Assembly: GCF_900111165.1 (NCBI RefSeq)
Contig: NZ_FOGH01000010.1
Span: forward strand, 1 to 64,000
From: Nitrosomonas sp. Nm51
GTDB taxonomy: Bacteria > Pseudomonadota > Gammaproteobacteria > Burkholderiales > Nitrosomonadaceae
Length of the DNA: 64,000 bases
Direction of reading: 5' to 3'
Every line of letters begins with the position of its first letter. Position 1 is the first letter of the stretch. Below are positions 43,130 through 52,907 of the stretch, one piece after another. The translations under genes and the position numbers were made by a program. The notes under the pieces were generated by a model, which was not told the origin of the DNA, ran no database searches, and worked only from the letters and a program-made list of their open reading frames with translations.

Positions 43130-43555
43130 ATGCCGCAAGAGCTACAGAGCAAAAATGTAACGCCTTACGAACCAAAAGAAGGCGAAGATTATATGAGCCC
43201 CGAACAGCTTGATCATTTTCGTAAGATACTGGAGGGTATGAAAGTTGAATTGAGCAAGGATATCGACAGGGCTGTGCATACAATGCAAGATGAAGCAACA
43301 GTTTTCGCGGATCCCAATGACCGTGCAAGCCAGGAATCCGATATGACGCTTGAATTGCGCAATCGCGATCGTGAACGCAAGCTTATTAAAAAAATAGACG
43401 AAATCATTGCCAAGATCGACACCAAAGATTACGGTTACTGTGAAGGTTGCGGCGTTGAGATTGGATTAAAACGTCTCGAAGCCCGCCCTACGGCTACGCT
43501 ATGCATTGATTGCAAAACTCTGGATGAAATACGGGAAAGACAAATAGCAAAGTAA
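43130..43555 (+). CDS. dksA: RNA polymerase-binding transcription factor DksA
   Basis: The product has 141 residues. The coiled coil tip holds the DPNDRASQESD motif with the two Asp needed for function, and the zinc finger is GYCEGCGVEIG plus LCIDCKTLDE (four Cys). DksA works with ppGpp to tune rRNA and biosynthetic promoters. The ATG follows TTAGGAGCAC, a strong ribosome binding site. Confidence 0.97.
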   Translation: MPQELQSKNVTPYEPKEGEDYMSPEQLDHFRKILEGMKVELSKDIDRAVHTMQDEATVFADPNDRASQESDMTLELRNRDRERKLIKKIDEIIAKIDTKDYGYCEGCGVEIGLKRLEARPTATLCIDCKTLDEIRERQIAK

Positions 43556-43599
43556 TGATTCATTCGAGTATCAGGCAAAACTATCATACAGCCACGGCG

Positions 43600-44385
43600 T
43601 CATTTTCCGATCAACTGCTGTAAAGTTTCGGTGTCGATCCAATGTTTATCAGCAAAAATCGGATTGTCTGAGACTTGTGTGAAATTTTGTTCCGGCTCAC
43701 CCAGGTCTGACAGTACGGCCAAGGCGCCATCAAAGTTCTGTTGACGGGTATAGTTATTGACAGTGATTAATGTTGGCAAGTCAGCCGCCAATGCCGCCAG
43801 TAGTCCATTTTCAGAATCTTCGATTGCAATGCACTGAGACGGCGCCAGTTTTAATTTTTCCAAAACCCAGTAATAAATATCGGGCGCCGGCTTTTTCTTC
43901 GGCACTATATCGCCGGCACCAATTACATCAAATAAACCCATAGAGTCCTTTCCCAACGTCGATTGCAGCAGATAAGTGACATTCTCGGGCGTGGTCGTGG
44001 TTGCGATAGCAATTTTGATGTTTTTACTGCGAAGTTCATGAATCAGACGCTTGACACCTGGACGCAAGGGAATGTCCCCCTGTTCCATGAGTTTCTTAAA
44101 ATGGCGGGTTTTGGCTTTATGCAGACTGGCTATCCATTCATCCAGACCGGCCTTGTTCAATGCTTCTGTAGCATATTGTTCTATATAAAACCGGATTCTT
44201 TCTTTCCCGCCGGTTATTTGTAACAATTTTCCGTATAGAGGAATATCCCATTGCCAGGAAAGTCCAAATTCCTGGAATGCGGCATTGAATGCAGGACGGT
44301 GGCCATCTTGTTCGGTATCGGCCAGCGTACCGTCAACATCAAATAGAACAGCTTTGAGAGAGGTGTGGTTATTGGTTGTATCCAT
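43600..44385 (-). CDS. HAD-family phosphatase, CbbY type
   Basis: The product has 261 residues. Motif I is AVLFDVDGTLADTEQDGHR with the nucleophile and acid Asp; then TITVNN, KKKPAPDIYYW and IAIEDSENGLLAA cover motifs III and IV. The DTE.DGHR.AFN and YGKLLQITGGKERI segments are characteristic of CbbY, which removes the RuBisCO inhibitor xylulose 1,5-bisphosphate. This supports a carbon-fixing host. RuBisCO genes are not in the window. It lies six bases from a Sua5-type gene on the same strand and may share its transcript. Confidence 0.85.
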   Translation of the reverse strand: MDTTNNHTSLKAVLFDVDGTLADTEQDGHRPAFNAAFQEFGLSWQWDIPLYGKLLQITGGKERIRFYIEQYATEALNKAGLDEWIASLHKAKTRHFKKLMEQGDIPLRPGVKRLIHELRSKNIKIAIATTTTPENVTYLLQSTLGKDSMGLFDVIGAGDIVPKKKPAPDIYYWVLEKLKLAPSQCIAIEDSENGLLAALAADLPTLITVNNYTRQQNFDGALAVLSDLGEPEQNFTQVSDNPIFADKHWIDTETLQQLIGK

Positions 44386-44390
44386 AAAAA

Positions 44391-45410
44391 TTATAAATGA
44401 GTGTGGCTTGCGCGTTGCAAGCGGTCAGTTATAGCAAGCCATGCGGGCAGCGCCGATGGCGTCTCCATTAAAATATAGTCGTATCCTGCTTGGTCATATT
44501 GATGAAGCACAGCATAAAGATGCTGGCCGTAGAGGACAGGATCTTGAGACATGCAGATATGCTGAATATGTGGTGTATTGAATTGCGGCGGTTCGATCCC
44601 GGACCATGTTATCACCGCCAGGTGCAAATTCTGTGCTGCGAGTTTTTTCGCTGTTTGAACGAGTTCCGATAAATGAAAAAGCTGCAGCGGTGTTGTAGGT
44701 GCGTAATGTGAAGGTAATGCGCCGGGAACCGGTATTGCGGGTATTTTGTTTTTGTGCGAAATGACCGGCATGTTTAAGACTGATTCAATGGCCGAAACAG
44801 GAACCCCGCCAGGCCTCAGCAGAAAAACCGCATCATCATCAAAGCCGATAATCGTGCTTTCAAGCCCGACGCTGCAAGCACCCCCATCCAGTATCAGATC
44901 AATTTTGTTACCTAGCGTTGTACGTACATGCGCCGCAGTAGTCGGACTGAGCTTGCCATATAAATTTGCGGACGGTGCTGCAATTGCCTTGTCCGGTCCG
45001 ATTATGTCAAGCAGCTTCAAAGCGACAGGATGCGCGGGCAACCGTATACCGACAGTATCTCGACCACCGGTGACGCAGTCTGGAATATGCGGGCTGCGTT
45101 TCAAAATTAGTGTTAATGGTCCGGGCCAGAAATGCCTGGCCAGCAACCGCGCAGACCCGGGTATTTCCCGTGCCCAGTAATTCAATTGCGCAATATGGCC
45201 GATATGCACAATTAAGGGATGGTCTGTGGGGCGTTGTTTGATGTCATACACTTTTTGGACGGCGGCTGTATTGGTTGCATCTGCACCTAGTCCATAGACT
45301 GTTTCGGTCGGGAATGCAATGATACCGCCCTGGCGTATTAACCGGGCTGCAGCAGATATTTGCACAAGCTGTTTCTGGTTCAGTTTTTCATTGCCTGGCG
45401 CCATATCCAA
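44391..45410 (-). CDS. Threonylcarbamoyl-AMP synthase (Sua5 type)
   Basis: Makes threonylcarbamoyl-AMP for the t6A tRNA modification. The product has 339 residues. N-terminal YrdC domain: GGIIAFPTETVYGLGADATN, HIAQLNYWAREIPG, FWPGPLTLILKR, IRLPAHPVALKLLD and the Ser/Asn pocket IAAPSANLYGKLSPT. A C-terminal Sua5 domain begins at about residue 240, after the linker GALPSHYAPTTPLQLF. The presence of that domain makes it Sua5 rather than the short TsaC. The stop codon of clsB and the start here are adjacent (45410/45411). Confidence 0.93.
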   Translation of the reverse strand: MDMAPGNEKLNQKQLVQISAAARLIRQGGIIAFPTETVYGLGADATNTAAVQKVYDIKQRPTDHPLIVHIGHIAQLNYWAREIPGSARLLARHFWPGPLTLILKRSPHIPDCVTGGRDTVGIRLPAHPVALKLLDIIGPDKAIAAPSANLYGKLSPTTAAHVRTTLGNKIDLILDGGACSVGLESTIIGFDDDAVFLLRPGGVPVSAIESVLNMPVISHKNKIPAIPVPGALPSHYAPTTPLQLFHLSELVQTAKKLAAQNLHLAVITWSGIEPPQFNTPHIQHICMSQDPVLYGQHLYAVLHQYDQAGYDYILMETPSALPAWLAITDRLQRASHTHL

Positions 45411-46595
45411 TTATGCAGTAAGGTGATGTTCAATAGGCTTCTGGCCGTAACCCAGAATGCTCTGTGCGTAGTAAATAGCATAATAGCTGAGCCAGTTGAC
45501 CGCATGGTATAACCAGGATTTTGATCGCCACGCTGTACGTGCAACTAACAGGGAATGTTCCGAAACAGCAAGCATCAAGCTCGATCTGAGCTGATTGGCA
45601 AAATCGGGATCCCGTACTACTGCGTTGGCTTCGCGCGCGAGCATCAAGCTAAACGGATCAATATTTGAAGAGCCGATCGTTGTCCAGTATTGATCGATGA
45701 CAGCAACCTTGGCATGCAGATATCCTTGCGTATACTCATAAATTTTAATACCCGCATCAAGCAGGTTGCCATACAATGCATGTGTTGCATAGTGCTGCAA
45801 CCGGTATTCGACCTTTCCCTGTAAAAGAAGTATGACATTGACGCCGCGGCGTGCAGCATTATTCAATGCATCGCAGAAGTGTCGACCAGGGAGAAAATAT
45901 GCGTTGGCAATAATGATTTCATTTTGTGCAGCGCCAATAGCGCTTAAATATTCTCGCTCAATATCGTGACGATGGCGAAGATTGTCACGTATCAGAAAAC
46001 CGGCGAGCTGATTACCCTTGTGTTTATCAGCAGGTGAAAGTTTTACTGTGCCGACCCAGCGTTTCTTGAAATGCGCCCAGGCGACAGTGCGCCATAAGCG
46101 CTGTACCGCTGCATAGATTTCTTTTAGGAGGGGGCCTTCAATTGAAACAGCATAATCAAAACGCGGCGCGTGTTCGAATGGTTGCGTATAATCATCGATA
46201 ATATTGATGCCGCCCGTGAAAGCTATGCGGGCATCTATCACTGCGAGCTTCCGGTGCATGCGCCGCAACCGGTAACGGCGCAACTTGAAAAAAAACACTT
46301 CACGCCGGTAAATCAGCACTTTTACATTGGCATCCAGCATATTTTGAATAAAACTGTCCGGCAGTTTATATGAACCAAATCCGTCGATCAGTAAATGAAC
46401 TGATACACCTCGTTGAGCAGCGCGTATCAGTGCAGATGATATTTTGCGCCCTGTGAAATCATCTGCAAAAATATAAGTTTCAAGATAGATCTCATACTGC
46501 GCGGAGTCGATCGCCTGTTCCAGGGCCGGAAAAAAATCAGTGCCATTGCGAAGCAGCTTGACAGCGTTGCCACTTACATTCGTTGCGCTGCTCAT
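45411..46595 (-). CDS. clsB: Cardiolipin synthase B (phospholipase D family)
   Basis: The product has 394 residues. Two HKD motifs: MHRKLAVIDARIAFTGG and LHAKVAVIDQYWTTIGSSN. The start RNGTDFFPALEQAIDSAQYE and the absence of membrane helices fit the ClsB class, which condenses phosphatidylglycerol (and other lipids) to cardiolipin at the inner membrane. It overlaps by four bases with the preceding nuclease-family gene, the ybhP-clsB order known from enterobacteria. Confidence 0.9.
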   Translation of the reverse strand: MSSATNVSGNAVKLLRNGTDFFPALEQAIDSAQYEIYLETYIFADDFTGRKISSALIRAAQRGVSVHLLIDGFGSYKLPDSFIQNMLDANVKVLIYRREVFFFKLRRYRLRRMHRKLAVIDARIAFTGGINIIDDYTQPFEHAPRFDYAVSIEGPLLKEIYAAVQRLWRTVAWAHFKKRWVGTVKLSPADKHKGNQLAGFLIRDNLRHRHDIEREYLSAIGAAQNEIIIANAYFLPGRHFCDALNNAARRGVNVILLLQGKVEYRLQHYATHALYGNLLDAGIKIYEYTQGYLHAKVAVIDQYWTTIGSSNIDPFSLMLAREANAVVRDPDFANQLRSSLMLAVSEHSLLVARTAWRSKSWLYHAVNWLSYYAIYYAQSILGYGQKPIEHHLTA

Positions 46596-47344
46596 CTACG
46601 AATGACGCTGGTAGATAATGCGGCATGGTCAGATGTTTTTGACCAGGGGCGGCCATGATGCACGGATGCATTTTCTATATGAAAGCCGCGGACATAAATG
46701 CGGTCCAGACGCAATATCGGCAATGCAGATGGAAAACTGCGCGCTACCCTGCCATCAGTGAATTCGAAAACTTCAGTGAGATCGAGTGCGTGCGCTACTG
46801 CTGGACCAGTCATTTCTCGCCAGTCGTTAAAGTCCCCGGCTATAACCAATGGCGCATATGCAGGAACGAGTTTTTTAATGCGTTTTTTTAAAGCTTTTAA
46901 TTGTGTGTGTCTGCCTTTTTTAAACAATCCCAGATGCACACAGATGCAATGCAGATTTTCCGCCCATCGGGGTATGCTGATTTCGCAGTGTAACAGACCC
47001 CTGCTTTCAAAACGATGGGCTGAAATATCTTCGTTTTCCCAGGAAACAATCGGATAACGGCTCAAAATGGCGTTTCCGTGGTGTCCTGATTCGTAAACAG
47101 CATTTTTTCCGTATATCGACTCCGGCCATACCGAATCGGCAAAAAATTCATGTTGACTGCCGCCGGGCCAGTTTGTAAAACGCGCCGCATGTTTGGCGTG
47201 ATGCCCCACGACTTCCTGAAGGAAAACAATATCTGCATTAAGATCGCGCAAACAGTCTCGCTGTTTATGCACAATCAGGCGTTGATTAAAACTGGAGAAC
47301 CCTTTGTGAATGTTGTAAGTGGCAATATGTAATCTGTTAAGCAC
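46592..47344 (-). CDS. Endonuclease/exonuclease/phosphatase family protein (YbhP-like)
   Basis: The product has 250 residues. Motifs of the DNase I-like fold: IATYNIHKGFSSFNQRLI, DIVFLQEVVGHH, CIHLGLF-type (CVHLGLFKKGRH), VIAGDFNDWRE, and SDHAALS at the C-terminus. Catalytic Asn, Glu, Asp and His are present. Coupled to clsB by a four-base overlap, so a role in lipid or phosphoester metabolism is as likely as nuclease action. Confidence 0.85.
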   Translation of the reverse strand: MLNRLHIATYNIHKGFSSFNQRLIVHKQRDCLRDLNADIVFLQEVVGHHAKHAARFTNWPGGSQHEFFADSVWPESIYGKNAVYESGHHGNAILSRYPIVSWENEDISAHRFESRGLLHCEISIPRWAENLHCICVHLGLFKKGRHTQLKALKKRIKKLVPAYAPLVIAGDFNDWREMTGPAVAHALDLTEVFEFTDGRVARSFPSALPILRLDRIYVRGFHIENASVHHGRPWSKTSDHAALSTSVIRR

Positions 47345-47376
47345 GGTTGATCGTAAAGAAATAAATTATTTGTCTA

Positions 47377-47613
47377 GGGGCGCAGTCATGTGTTATGCGT
47401 AATTATGCGCGGCAGATTTTTGATGAATGTTTGTTCAAAGTGCTTGAACAAACATTCATCAAAAATCTGCCGCGCCCTTCGGGTTTGTTTTTCGGACAAA
47501 ATTATTGTCGTTTTCGCGCCTTGAATATGCTCCGGCATGTCCTGCGGCACAAAAACCTGATCCTTTTGTCCGAAAAACAAACAGAATTGCACATAACACA
47601 TGACGGCACCCTC
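47377..47613. repeat. Hairpin-rich MITE, 237 bases, TA target
   Basis: Outer inverted repeats: 47377-47404 (GGGGCGCAGTCATGTGTTAT...) and 47585-47613, flanked by TA on both sides, as for IS630-type insertions. Inside lie two strong hairpins. The first is a perfect 32-base stem, 47407-47438 with 47444-47475, loop AGTGC. The second has 19-base arms, 47483-47501 with 47564-47582. No transposase. A lone outer end occurs at 61201-61230. Confidence 0.82.
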
Positions 47614-47955
47614 TAATCTATACCGACAGCTTTTTGCGTAAAATATTTGCCAGTAATGCACATAGTATGCTAATTAGCTTGAATATGAAATTTTACCGGT
47701 GATTGTCATACTATAGAAATCGAATTTTTCGCATGAAAAAAATTAATACGGAAAAACGCAACTATTTTTTGATCATCCTCAACATCCAATATTGGCGTAA
47801 ATCAGATATTTTCAAGCCTTTTGGTCTGTGAAGCGTTTTCTTAACTGTATGCAGTATTGCAGTATTGCTGGCTAAGCCCAATTGGAAACAACAGAGAAAT
47901 ACGCATGATAAAAACCGGTTTATCCATTACGATATAAACTTTGGAAGAGAAAAAA

Positions 47956-48198
47956 ATGATTACAGCAGAAAATATTAAAAATCATATTGAAGCCTCGCTG
48001 CCTTGCGAATTAGTGCGCGTTGAGGGTGACGATGGTCATCATTTTCAGGCGGTCGTTGTCAGTTCGGAATTCAAGGGAAAGCGAACGATTCAGCAGCACC
48101 AGCTTGTTTATCAAGCACTTGGCGATAAAATGAAACAGGAAATTCATGCATTGTCAATGAAAACATTTACGCCGGAGCAATGGGCCGAGAATACCTGA
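47956..48198 (+). CDS. BolA family protein (IbaG/YrbA type)
   Basis: About 80 residues from the ATG at 47956, preceded by GGAAGAG. The fold motif is VEGDDGHHFQAVVVSSEFKG and then QQHQLVYQALGDKM, with the conserved His used in glutaredoxin/iron-sulfur binding. The short size and MITAENIKNHIEASLPC start point to the IbaG/YrbA subgroup rather than BolA itself. It stands alone here, with no neighbouring mla, murA or glutaredoxin genes. Confidence 0.88.
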   Translation: MITAENIKNHIEASLPCELVRVEGDDGHHFQAVVVSSEFKGKRTIQQHQLVYQALGDKMKQEIHALSMKTFTPEQWAENT

Positions 48199-48320
48199 GA
48201 GTTGGTAAAGCCGCATGACGCACCCCCTGATAAAGCAGAATCAGGCAATCCGGCTCTGAGCAGAAGCGAGGGTGCGTATTCATTTGCATCGGTTCTCGAT
48301 ATGCTTTTTTATACAGGAAC

Positions 48321-51119
48321 TTATTTGATCTGTTCCAGCAATTCTCTGGCTTCGCTGATTTCAGGAAACGCGGCATCTGATGACGTTATTTCATTCAGAA
48401 TTTGTCGTGCCTCGTTTTGATTGCCTGCCTTTACCAGTGTATGCGCATAGTGATATTGAATCGTCGCATTGTCGGGTTGCTTGGATGCGGCGTTTTCCAG
48501 CAGTTCAAGTGCGCGTTCCAGTTCTCCTTTTTGCGCGAGAATCCAACCAAATGTGTCGGCTATAGCCGGTGATTCTGGCGCCATTTCATATGCTTTTTGT
48601 GCAATGTCCAGAGCCCGCGGATCGTTGCTCTGATGATATAACCATGCCAGATTATTTAGCGATGTAATCTGTCTCGGGTTGTTTTTCAGGATGGCCTCAT
48701 ACTCTTTCGTCGCCTCATTGTATTGCTTTTTGTTTAAATACACATTGGCAAGGTATAAGCGTGCCGCATTGTCATCCGGGTTATCAGATACCCATTGTGA
48801 TATATGCGCATGTGCTTTTTTCTCATTACCGGCGTGGTTGAGGGCGGTATGAATTTTAATGGCCAACAGACTTGTCTGTTTGGCGGCAAAGGCTTTTTCA
48901 TAAGCTGCTAATGCCAATTCAGGTTTTTTTTGTTGCAGCAACAAATCGCCTTCGATTTCATAACCGACTGGGATATCGGCGTGTTCCTTTTGAATTTTTC
49001 GGGCGATCGATATAGCCTTGTTATCATTGTCTTCAAGCATGGCCAATTTGGCTTGCGCAACTTTTGCCTGGATATAGTCGGGGTTGATAAATAATGCTTT
49101 TTTCAATGCCGACTCTGCTGCAGCGTAATCTTTCCTGGCTGCATTGATTTCGGCAATCTTAAACTGAGCGGCAGCGGAATCCGGTAATTGTGCGGCCAGT
49201 TTTTCATAGCTATCAAGGGCGGCGGTATAGTTCTTTTGTGCAAGCTGCACCTGGCCTAATAATTCGAGTACGCGCGGTTCGTTGGGACGCGAGCCATACA
49301 GTTTGCGGGAAAGCAGCAGGGCTTTTTCCTGTTCATCCTGGTTTAAATAATGTGCAGCCAGACGCAACGCAGGCTCAAGAGCGTCCGGATTTTTATTGCT
49401 GGACAATTCCAGCCAGTGTGTCGCTTCCTTTACATCGCCTCGCGATAACGCTAAAGCCGCCAATGCATTCATGGCTTGAATATTGTTATCATCTTTTTTA
49501 AGTATGGCTTTAAATCTATTTTGAGCTGCTTCCGGTTTTTGATCGCGCATATCGAGCCTGGCAAGATTGGAAATTGCCGGGAAAAAATCGGGTTGAATCG
49601 CGAGTGCTTTGTTAAAATTCTCGCTGGCCTTGACAAAATCCTCCTTGCCCATGTATGCAACACCTTTTAAATTATGATAAAGCGGATTTTGTGGATCTGA
49701 CTGCACCAGTTCATCTATTTCCGCTAAAGCCTTGTCAAATTCGTTGGCACGAAAATGCATCAAAATCAATAAAATACCGGCTCTCGGAGAACCTTTATCC
49801 AAATCGGTGGCCAGTTCAAGTTCGGCTATGCCTTGTTCCCGGTCTCCCATCGCCAGCCGGGTCATGCCCAGTGCGGTATGCAGCATTGCGTTATCCGGTA
49901 CGAGCGCATTGGCTTTTTCATAAAATTCCGTAGCTTTAGTAAAATTTCCTGCACGCATGTAAGTTTCACCTGCTAGCGCAAGCAATTGCGGATCCTCTTG
50001 CGCAACAGGTAATGCAGGTTCCAGATACTCGATAGCCTGTTGGGTTTTATTGTTTTTGAGTAGTGCGTCGATCATGAGTTTGCGCGCATAAAGATTTCCG
50101 GGAATATTTTTTAAATACTGCTCAAGGTATTGTTCCGCCTGTATAAATGAGCCCAGCGAAAGCTGAATTGCTCCGGCCAGCAATACACTTGGGAGATGCT
50201 CGGGCGCGGCGCTGAGTACAGTTTGAATGGAATTCAAGGCTTTCGCATACTCTCTCTGATTAAAATCCAGAAATGCCTGTGTTTGATGTAATAAGATACT
50301 GTCAGGTGCTATTTCGCGCGCAAGCGCTATGCTGTTTTCGGCATCGTCGAATCGGCCAAGACCGATTTCAATGGAGGCTTTGTCGTAATACGCCGTTGCA
50401 TTGTCAGGAGATAATTGAATGACCTGGTCGAAGGCTTTCAGGGCTTCGTCAAATTTGTTTTGTGCGCGCAGCAGGTTTGCCTTAAATCTCCAGGCGGTTA
50501 AACTTTCCGGGTTTTTTTCGACTGCCTGATCGGCGTATTGGCTGGCAAGTGCGAGATCTTTCTCGCTGAGCGCGTATTGCGCCAATCCGATCAAGGCATC
50601 TGGAGAATCTGGATTTTCAGCAAGCAGCCGGTCAAAAATGATTTTGGCCTCCTGATTTCGCATTAATGCCAGCAAAGTATTCCCGTGCAGGATTTGTATT
50701 TCATGCGAACTGACTTGAGGATTTTGTTCAATCGTGTCCAGTAACTGCTGAAATTTTCCCAAATCGAATAATACTTGGTATAAGACGGGAAGCACGCGTT
50801 GCGCATCCATTCCAAGTTCGAGTGCGCGGCTCAGTTCTTTCTCCGCAGATAGCGGATCATTGCGCTGCTGATAGATGGCGCCGAGTAAGAAACGTGCTTT
50901 TGCGTTATTAGGTTCCTGCCGTATGGCATTCTTGAATTGTATGATGGCTGCATTGACATCACCTTTTTTCTGGTATTCAGTAGCTTCAGCAATTAAAGTT
51001 TCAGCATCCTTGGTTTCGCCGCATGCTGTCAATCCGAGTATAATCAGTGCGCAAACCAGGGCGGATTTAATATTGTTGAGCCAGTGTTTTTTTTGAATAC
51101 AAAAAAAGAAATCATGCAT
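48321..51119 (-). CDS. prsT: PEP-CTERM system TPR lipoprotein PrsT
   Basis: About 932 residues from the ATG at 51119, behind GGAGAA; an upstream ATG-type start at 51167 is less likely. The lipobox is LGLTAC. The rest is about twenty TPR units, starting ATEYQKKGDVNAAIIQFKNA and ending NQNEARQILNEITSSDAA. The LIAEATEYQKKGDVNAAIIQ start and overall size are typical of PrsT, found with exosortase/PEP-CTERM exopolysaccharide loci. It is likely an outer-membrane lipoprotein scaffold. No exosortase gene lies in the window. Divergent from nucleotide-sugar genes. Confidence 0.9.
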   Translation of the reverse strand: MHDFFFCIQKKHWLNNIKSALVCALIILGLTACGETKDAETLIAEATEYQKKGDVNAAIIQFKNAIRQEPNNAKARFLLGAIYQQRNDPLSAEKELSRALELGMDAQRVLPVLYQVLFDLGKFQQLLDTIEQNPQVSSHEIQILHGNTLLALMRNQEAKIIFDRLLAENPDSPDALIGLAQYALSEKDLALASQYADQAVEKNPESLTAWRFKANLLRAQNKFDEALKAFDQVIQLSPDNATAYYDKASIEIGLGRFDDAENSIALAREIAPDSILLHQTQAFLDFNQREYAKALNSIQTVLSAAPEHLPSVLLAGAIQLSLGSFIQAEQYLEQYLKNIPGNLYARKLMIDALLKNNKTQQAIEYLEPALPVAQEDPQLLALAGETYMRAGNFTKATEFYEKANALVPDNAMLHTALGMTRLAMGDREQGIAELELATDLDKGSPRAGILLILMHFRANEFDKALAEIDELVQSDPQNPLYHNLKGVAYMGKEDFVKASENFNKALAIQPDFFPAISNLARLDMRDQKPEAAQNRFKAILKKDDNNIQAMNALAALALSRGDVKEATHWLELSSNKNPDALEPALRLAAHYLNQDEQEKALLLSRKLYGSRPNEPRVLELLGQVQLAQKNYTAALDSYEKLAAQLPDSAAAQFKIAEINAARKDYAAAESALKKALFINPDYIQAKVAQAKLAMLEDNDNKAISIARKIQKEHADIPVGYEIEGDLLLQQKKPELALAAYEKAFAAKQTSLLAIKIHTALNHAGNEKKAHAHISQWVSDNPDDNAARLYLANVYLNKKQYNEATKEYEAILKNNPRQITSLNNLAWLYHQSNDPRALDIAQKAYEMAPESPAIADTFGWILAQKGELERALELLENAASKQPDNATIQYHYAHTLVKAGNQNEARQILNEITSSDAAFPEISEARELLEQIK

Positions 51120-51601
51120 GATTATTCTCCAATTTGAAATTATTGCCAAAGACGACCAATCGTTCAAAGCCTGTTAATATTGACGTTTGTGTTTAGTCGG
51201 TATCGGCTTGCGTAAATTGCGTATTTAACCATGATACCTGGAATGATAAGCATAACGTCAATGTTGACAACGTGTTTACGGTTTTAAATCACCGGATGTG
51301 CTGAAATTTGATTGGGTACGTGCTTACACTCTGTTTTATCAATATGTTTTAGCAGGCTAGGAACGTAATTGGCATTTTTATCTGGTTAACTTTTATAGTT
51401 ATACCATACCCAGGCCCGGGTTTTTATACGTATAAAAGCAGCAAATACAGCTTAGTTTGAGCTAATGCACGCTGATCATCGATGCATGTTCAAAAAATGA
51501 ATAATCTGACGCTATAGTACAGTATTTATCAATCATTAAACCATTTATAGTGCATAAATTGTTTTTTGGCATTGCAGACATGTTGAACTGGAGAAAAATT
51601 T
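51120..51601. promoter_or_regulatory. Divergent control region of prsT and tviB with a 16-base palindrome
   Basis: A gap of about 480 bases. TTTTATACGTATAAAA at 51422-51437 is a perfect palindrome and the best operator candidate. GTCAATGTTGAC near 51258-51269 is a second, near-palindromic site. No sigma-54 type -24/-12 promoter with correct spacing was found by eye. Confidence 0.45.
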
Positions 51602-52882
51602 ATGGGTATCGTTGCAGTAGTTGGATTAGGTTATGTGGGTTTACCGCTGGCTGTTGAATTCGGCAAAAAACGTCAGACAATTGGTTTTGATCTTGCCGGC
51701 GAGAAAATTCAGAATTATCGGCAACATATTGATCCCACGGGAGAAGTCTCAACTAAAGAGCTGCAGTCGGCTGGACAGCTTGTTTTTACGACGGATGCAG
51801 CGGATTTGGCGCAGGCGGATTTTATCGTCGTAGCAGTACCGACGCCCGTTGATCAGGCGCATCAACCGGATTTCAGACCGTTGACCGGCGCAAGCGAGAC
51901 GGTTGGTAAAAACATGAAGGCAGGCGCTATTATCGTTTATGAATCAACGGTCTATCCTGGGGCGACAGAGGAGGTATGTATTCCTGTACTGGAAAAGTTC
52001 TCCGGGCTAAAGTGGAAACAGGATTTTCATGTCGGCTATTCTCCGGAACGTATCAATCCAGGTGATAAAGAACACACGCTGACTACGATTGTCAAAGTCG
52101 TGTCAGGCGACGATGAAGATTCACTGGAAAAAATCGCGCAATTATATGAAAGCGTTATTACCGCCGGTGTATACCGCGCGGCGAGTATCAAAGTTGCAGA
52201 AGCGGCCAAAGTGATTGAAAATACGCAGCGTGACTTGAATATCGCGCTGATGAACGAGCTGGCAATGATTTTTGACAAGCTGGATATCGACACATCGGAT
52301 ATCCTGGAGGCGGCGGGAACAAAATGGAATTTTCTTCCGTTCCGCCCCGGCCTGGTTGGCGGCCATTGTATTGGTGTTGATCCATACTATTTAACACACA
52401 AAGCCGAGATGATCGGATATATGCCCCAGGTGATTCTTGCGGGCCGCCGCATAAATGACAATATGGCGAAATATGTTGCGGAGCAGACCATTAAACAGAT
52501 TATTAAAGCCGGTTTTAATGTGCGCGGAGCCAAAGTCAATGTACTTGGCCTGACGTTTAAGGAGAATTGTCCCGATCTGAGAAATTCCAAAGTAATCGAT
52601 ATTGTTCGTGAACTACAGGATTATGGTGTAGAGATTCATGTGTGCGATCCGGTAACCGATTCGGCAGAGGCGCTGGATGAATATGGCGTCACACTTGAAA
52701 CATGGGAGGATCTGCCGCGTGCCGAGGCCATGATTGTTGCCGTTTCCCATGTCGAATTTTTAACGAAAACGATTCCTGATATACAGGCTAAAATCTCAGA
52801 GAACGGCTGTTTTATCGATGTGAAATCAAAATTCAGCCAGTCTGCGCTGCAGGCTGCTGGATTTCACGTCTGGCGGCTTTAA
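51602..52882 (+). CDS. tviB: UDP-N-acetylhexosamine 6-dehydrogenase (TviB/WbpA type)
   Basis: Oxidises UDP-GlcNAc or UDP-GalNAc to the uronic acid with NAD. The product has 426 residues. NAD motif: [18 protein letters not shown]. Catalytic Cys: [14 protein letters not shown], with the Lys in [21 protein letters not shown]-terminal domain: [19 protein letters not shown]. Subgroup assignment rests on resemblance to VipA/TviB and on the partner epimerase eight bases plus a leader downstream. Likely feeds surface polysaccharide made by the PEP-CTERM/EPS system. Confidence 0.92.
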   Translation: MGIVAVVGLGYVGLPLAVEFGKKRQTIGFDLAGEKIQNYRQHIDPTGEVSTKELQSAGQLVFTTDAADLAQADFIVVAVPTPVDQAHQPDFRPLTGASETVGKNMKAGAIIVYESTVYPGATEEVCIPVLEKFSGLKWKQDFHVGYSPERINPGDKEHTLTTIVKVVSGDDEDSLEKIAQLYESVITAGVYRAASIKVAEAAKVIENTQRDLNIALMNELAMIFDKLDIDTSDILEAAGTKWNFLPFRPGLVGGHCIGVDPYYLTHKAEMIGYMPQVILAGRRINDNMAKYVAEQTIKQIIKAGFNVRGAKVNVLGLTFKENCPDLRNSKVIDIVRELQDYGVEIHVCDPVTDSAEALDEYGVTLETWEDLPRAEAMIVAVSHVEFLTKTIPDIQAKISENGCFIDVKSKFSQSALQAAGFHVWRL

Positions 52883-52907
52883 TCCGGTTTTGCGAGGAAC
52901 CACTGAA

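Noticed and set aside
47386-47661. Open frames on both strands inside the hairpin-rich MITE
   Set aside because: They arise from the inverted repeats: each reads part of the other's sequence. No start signal or family.
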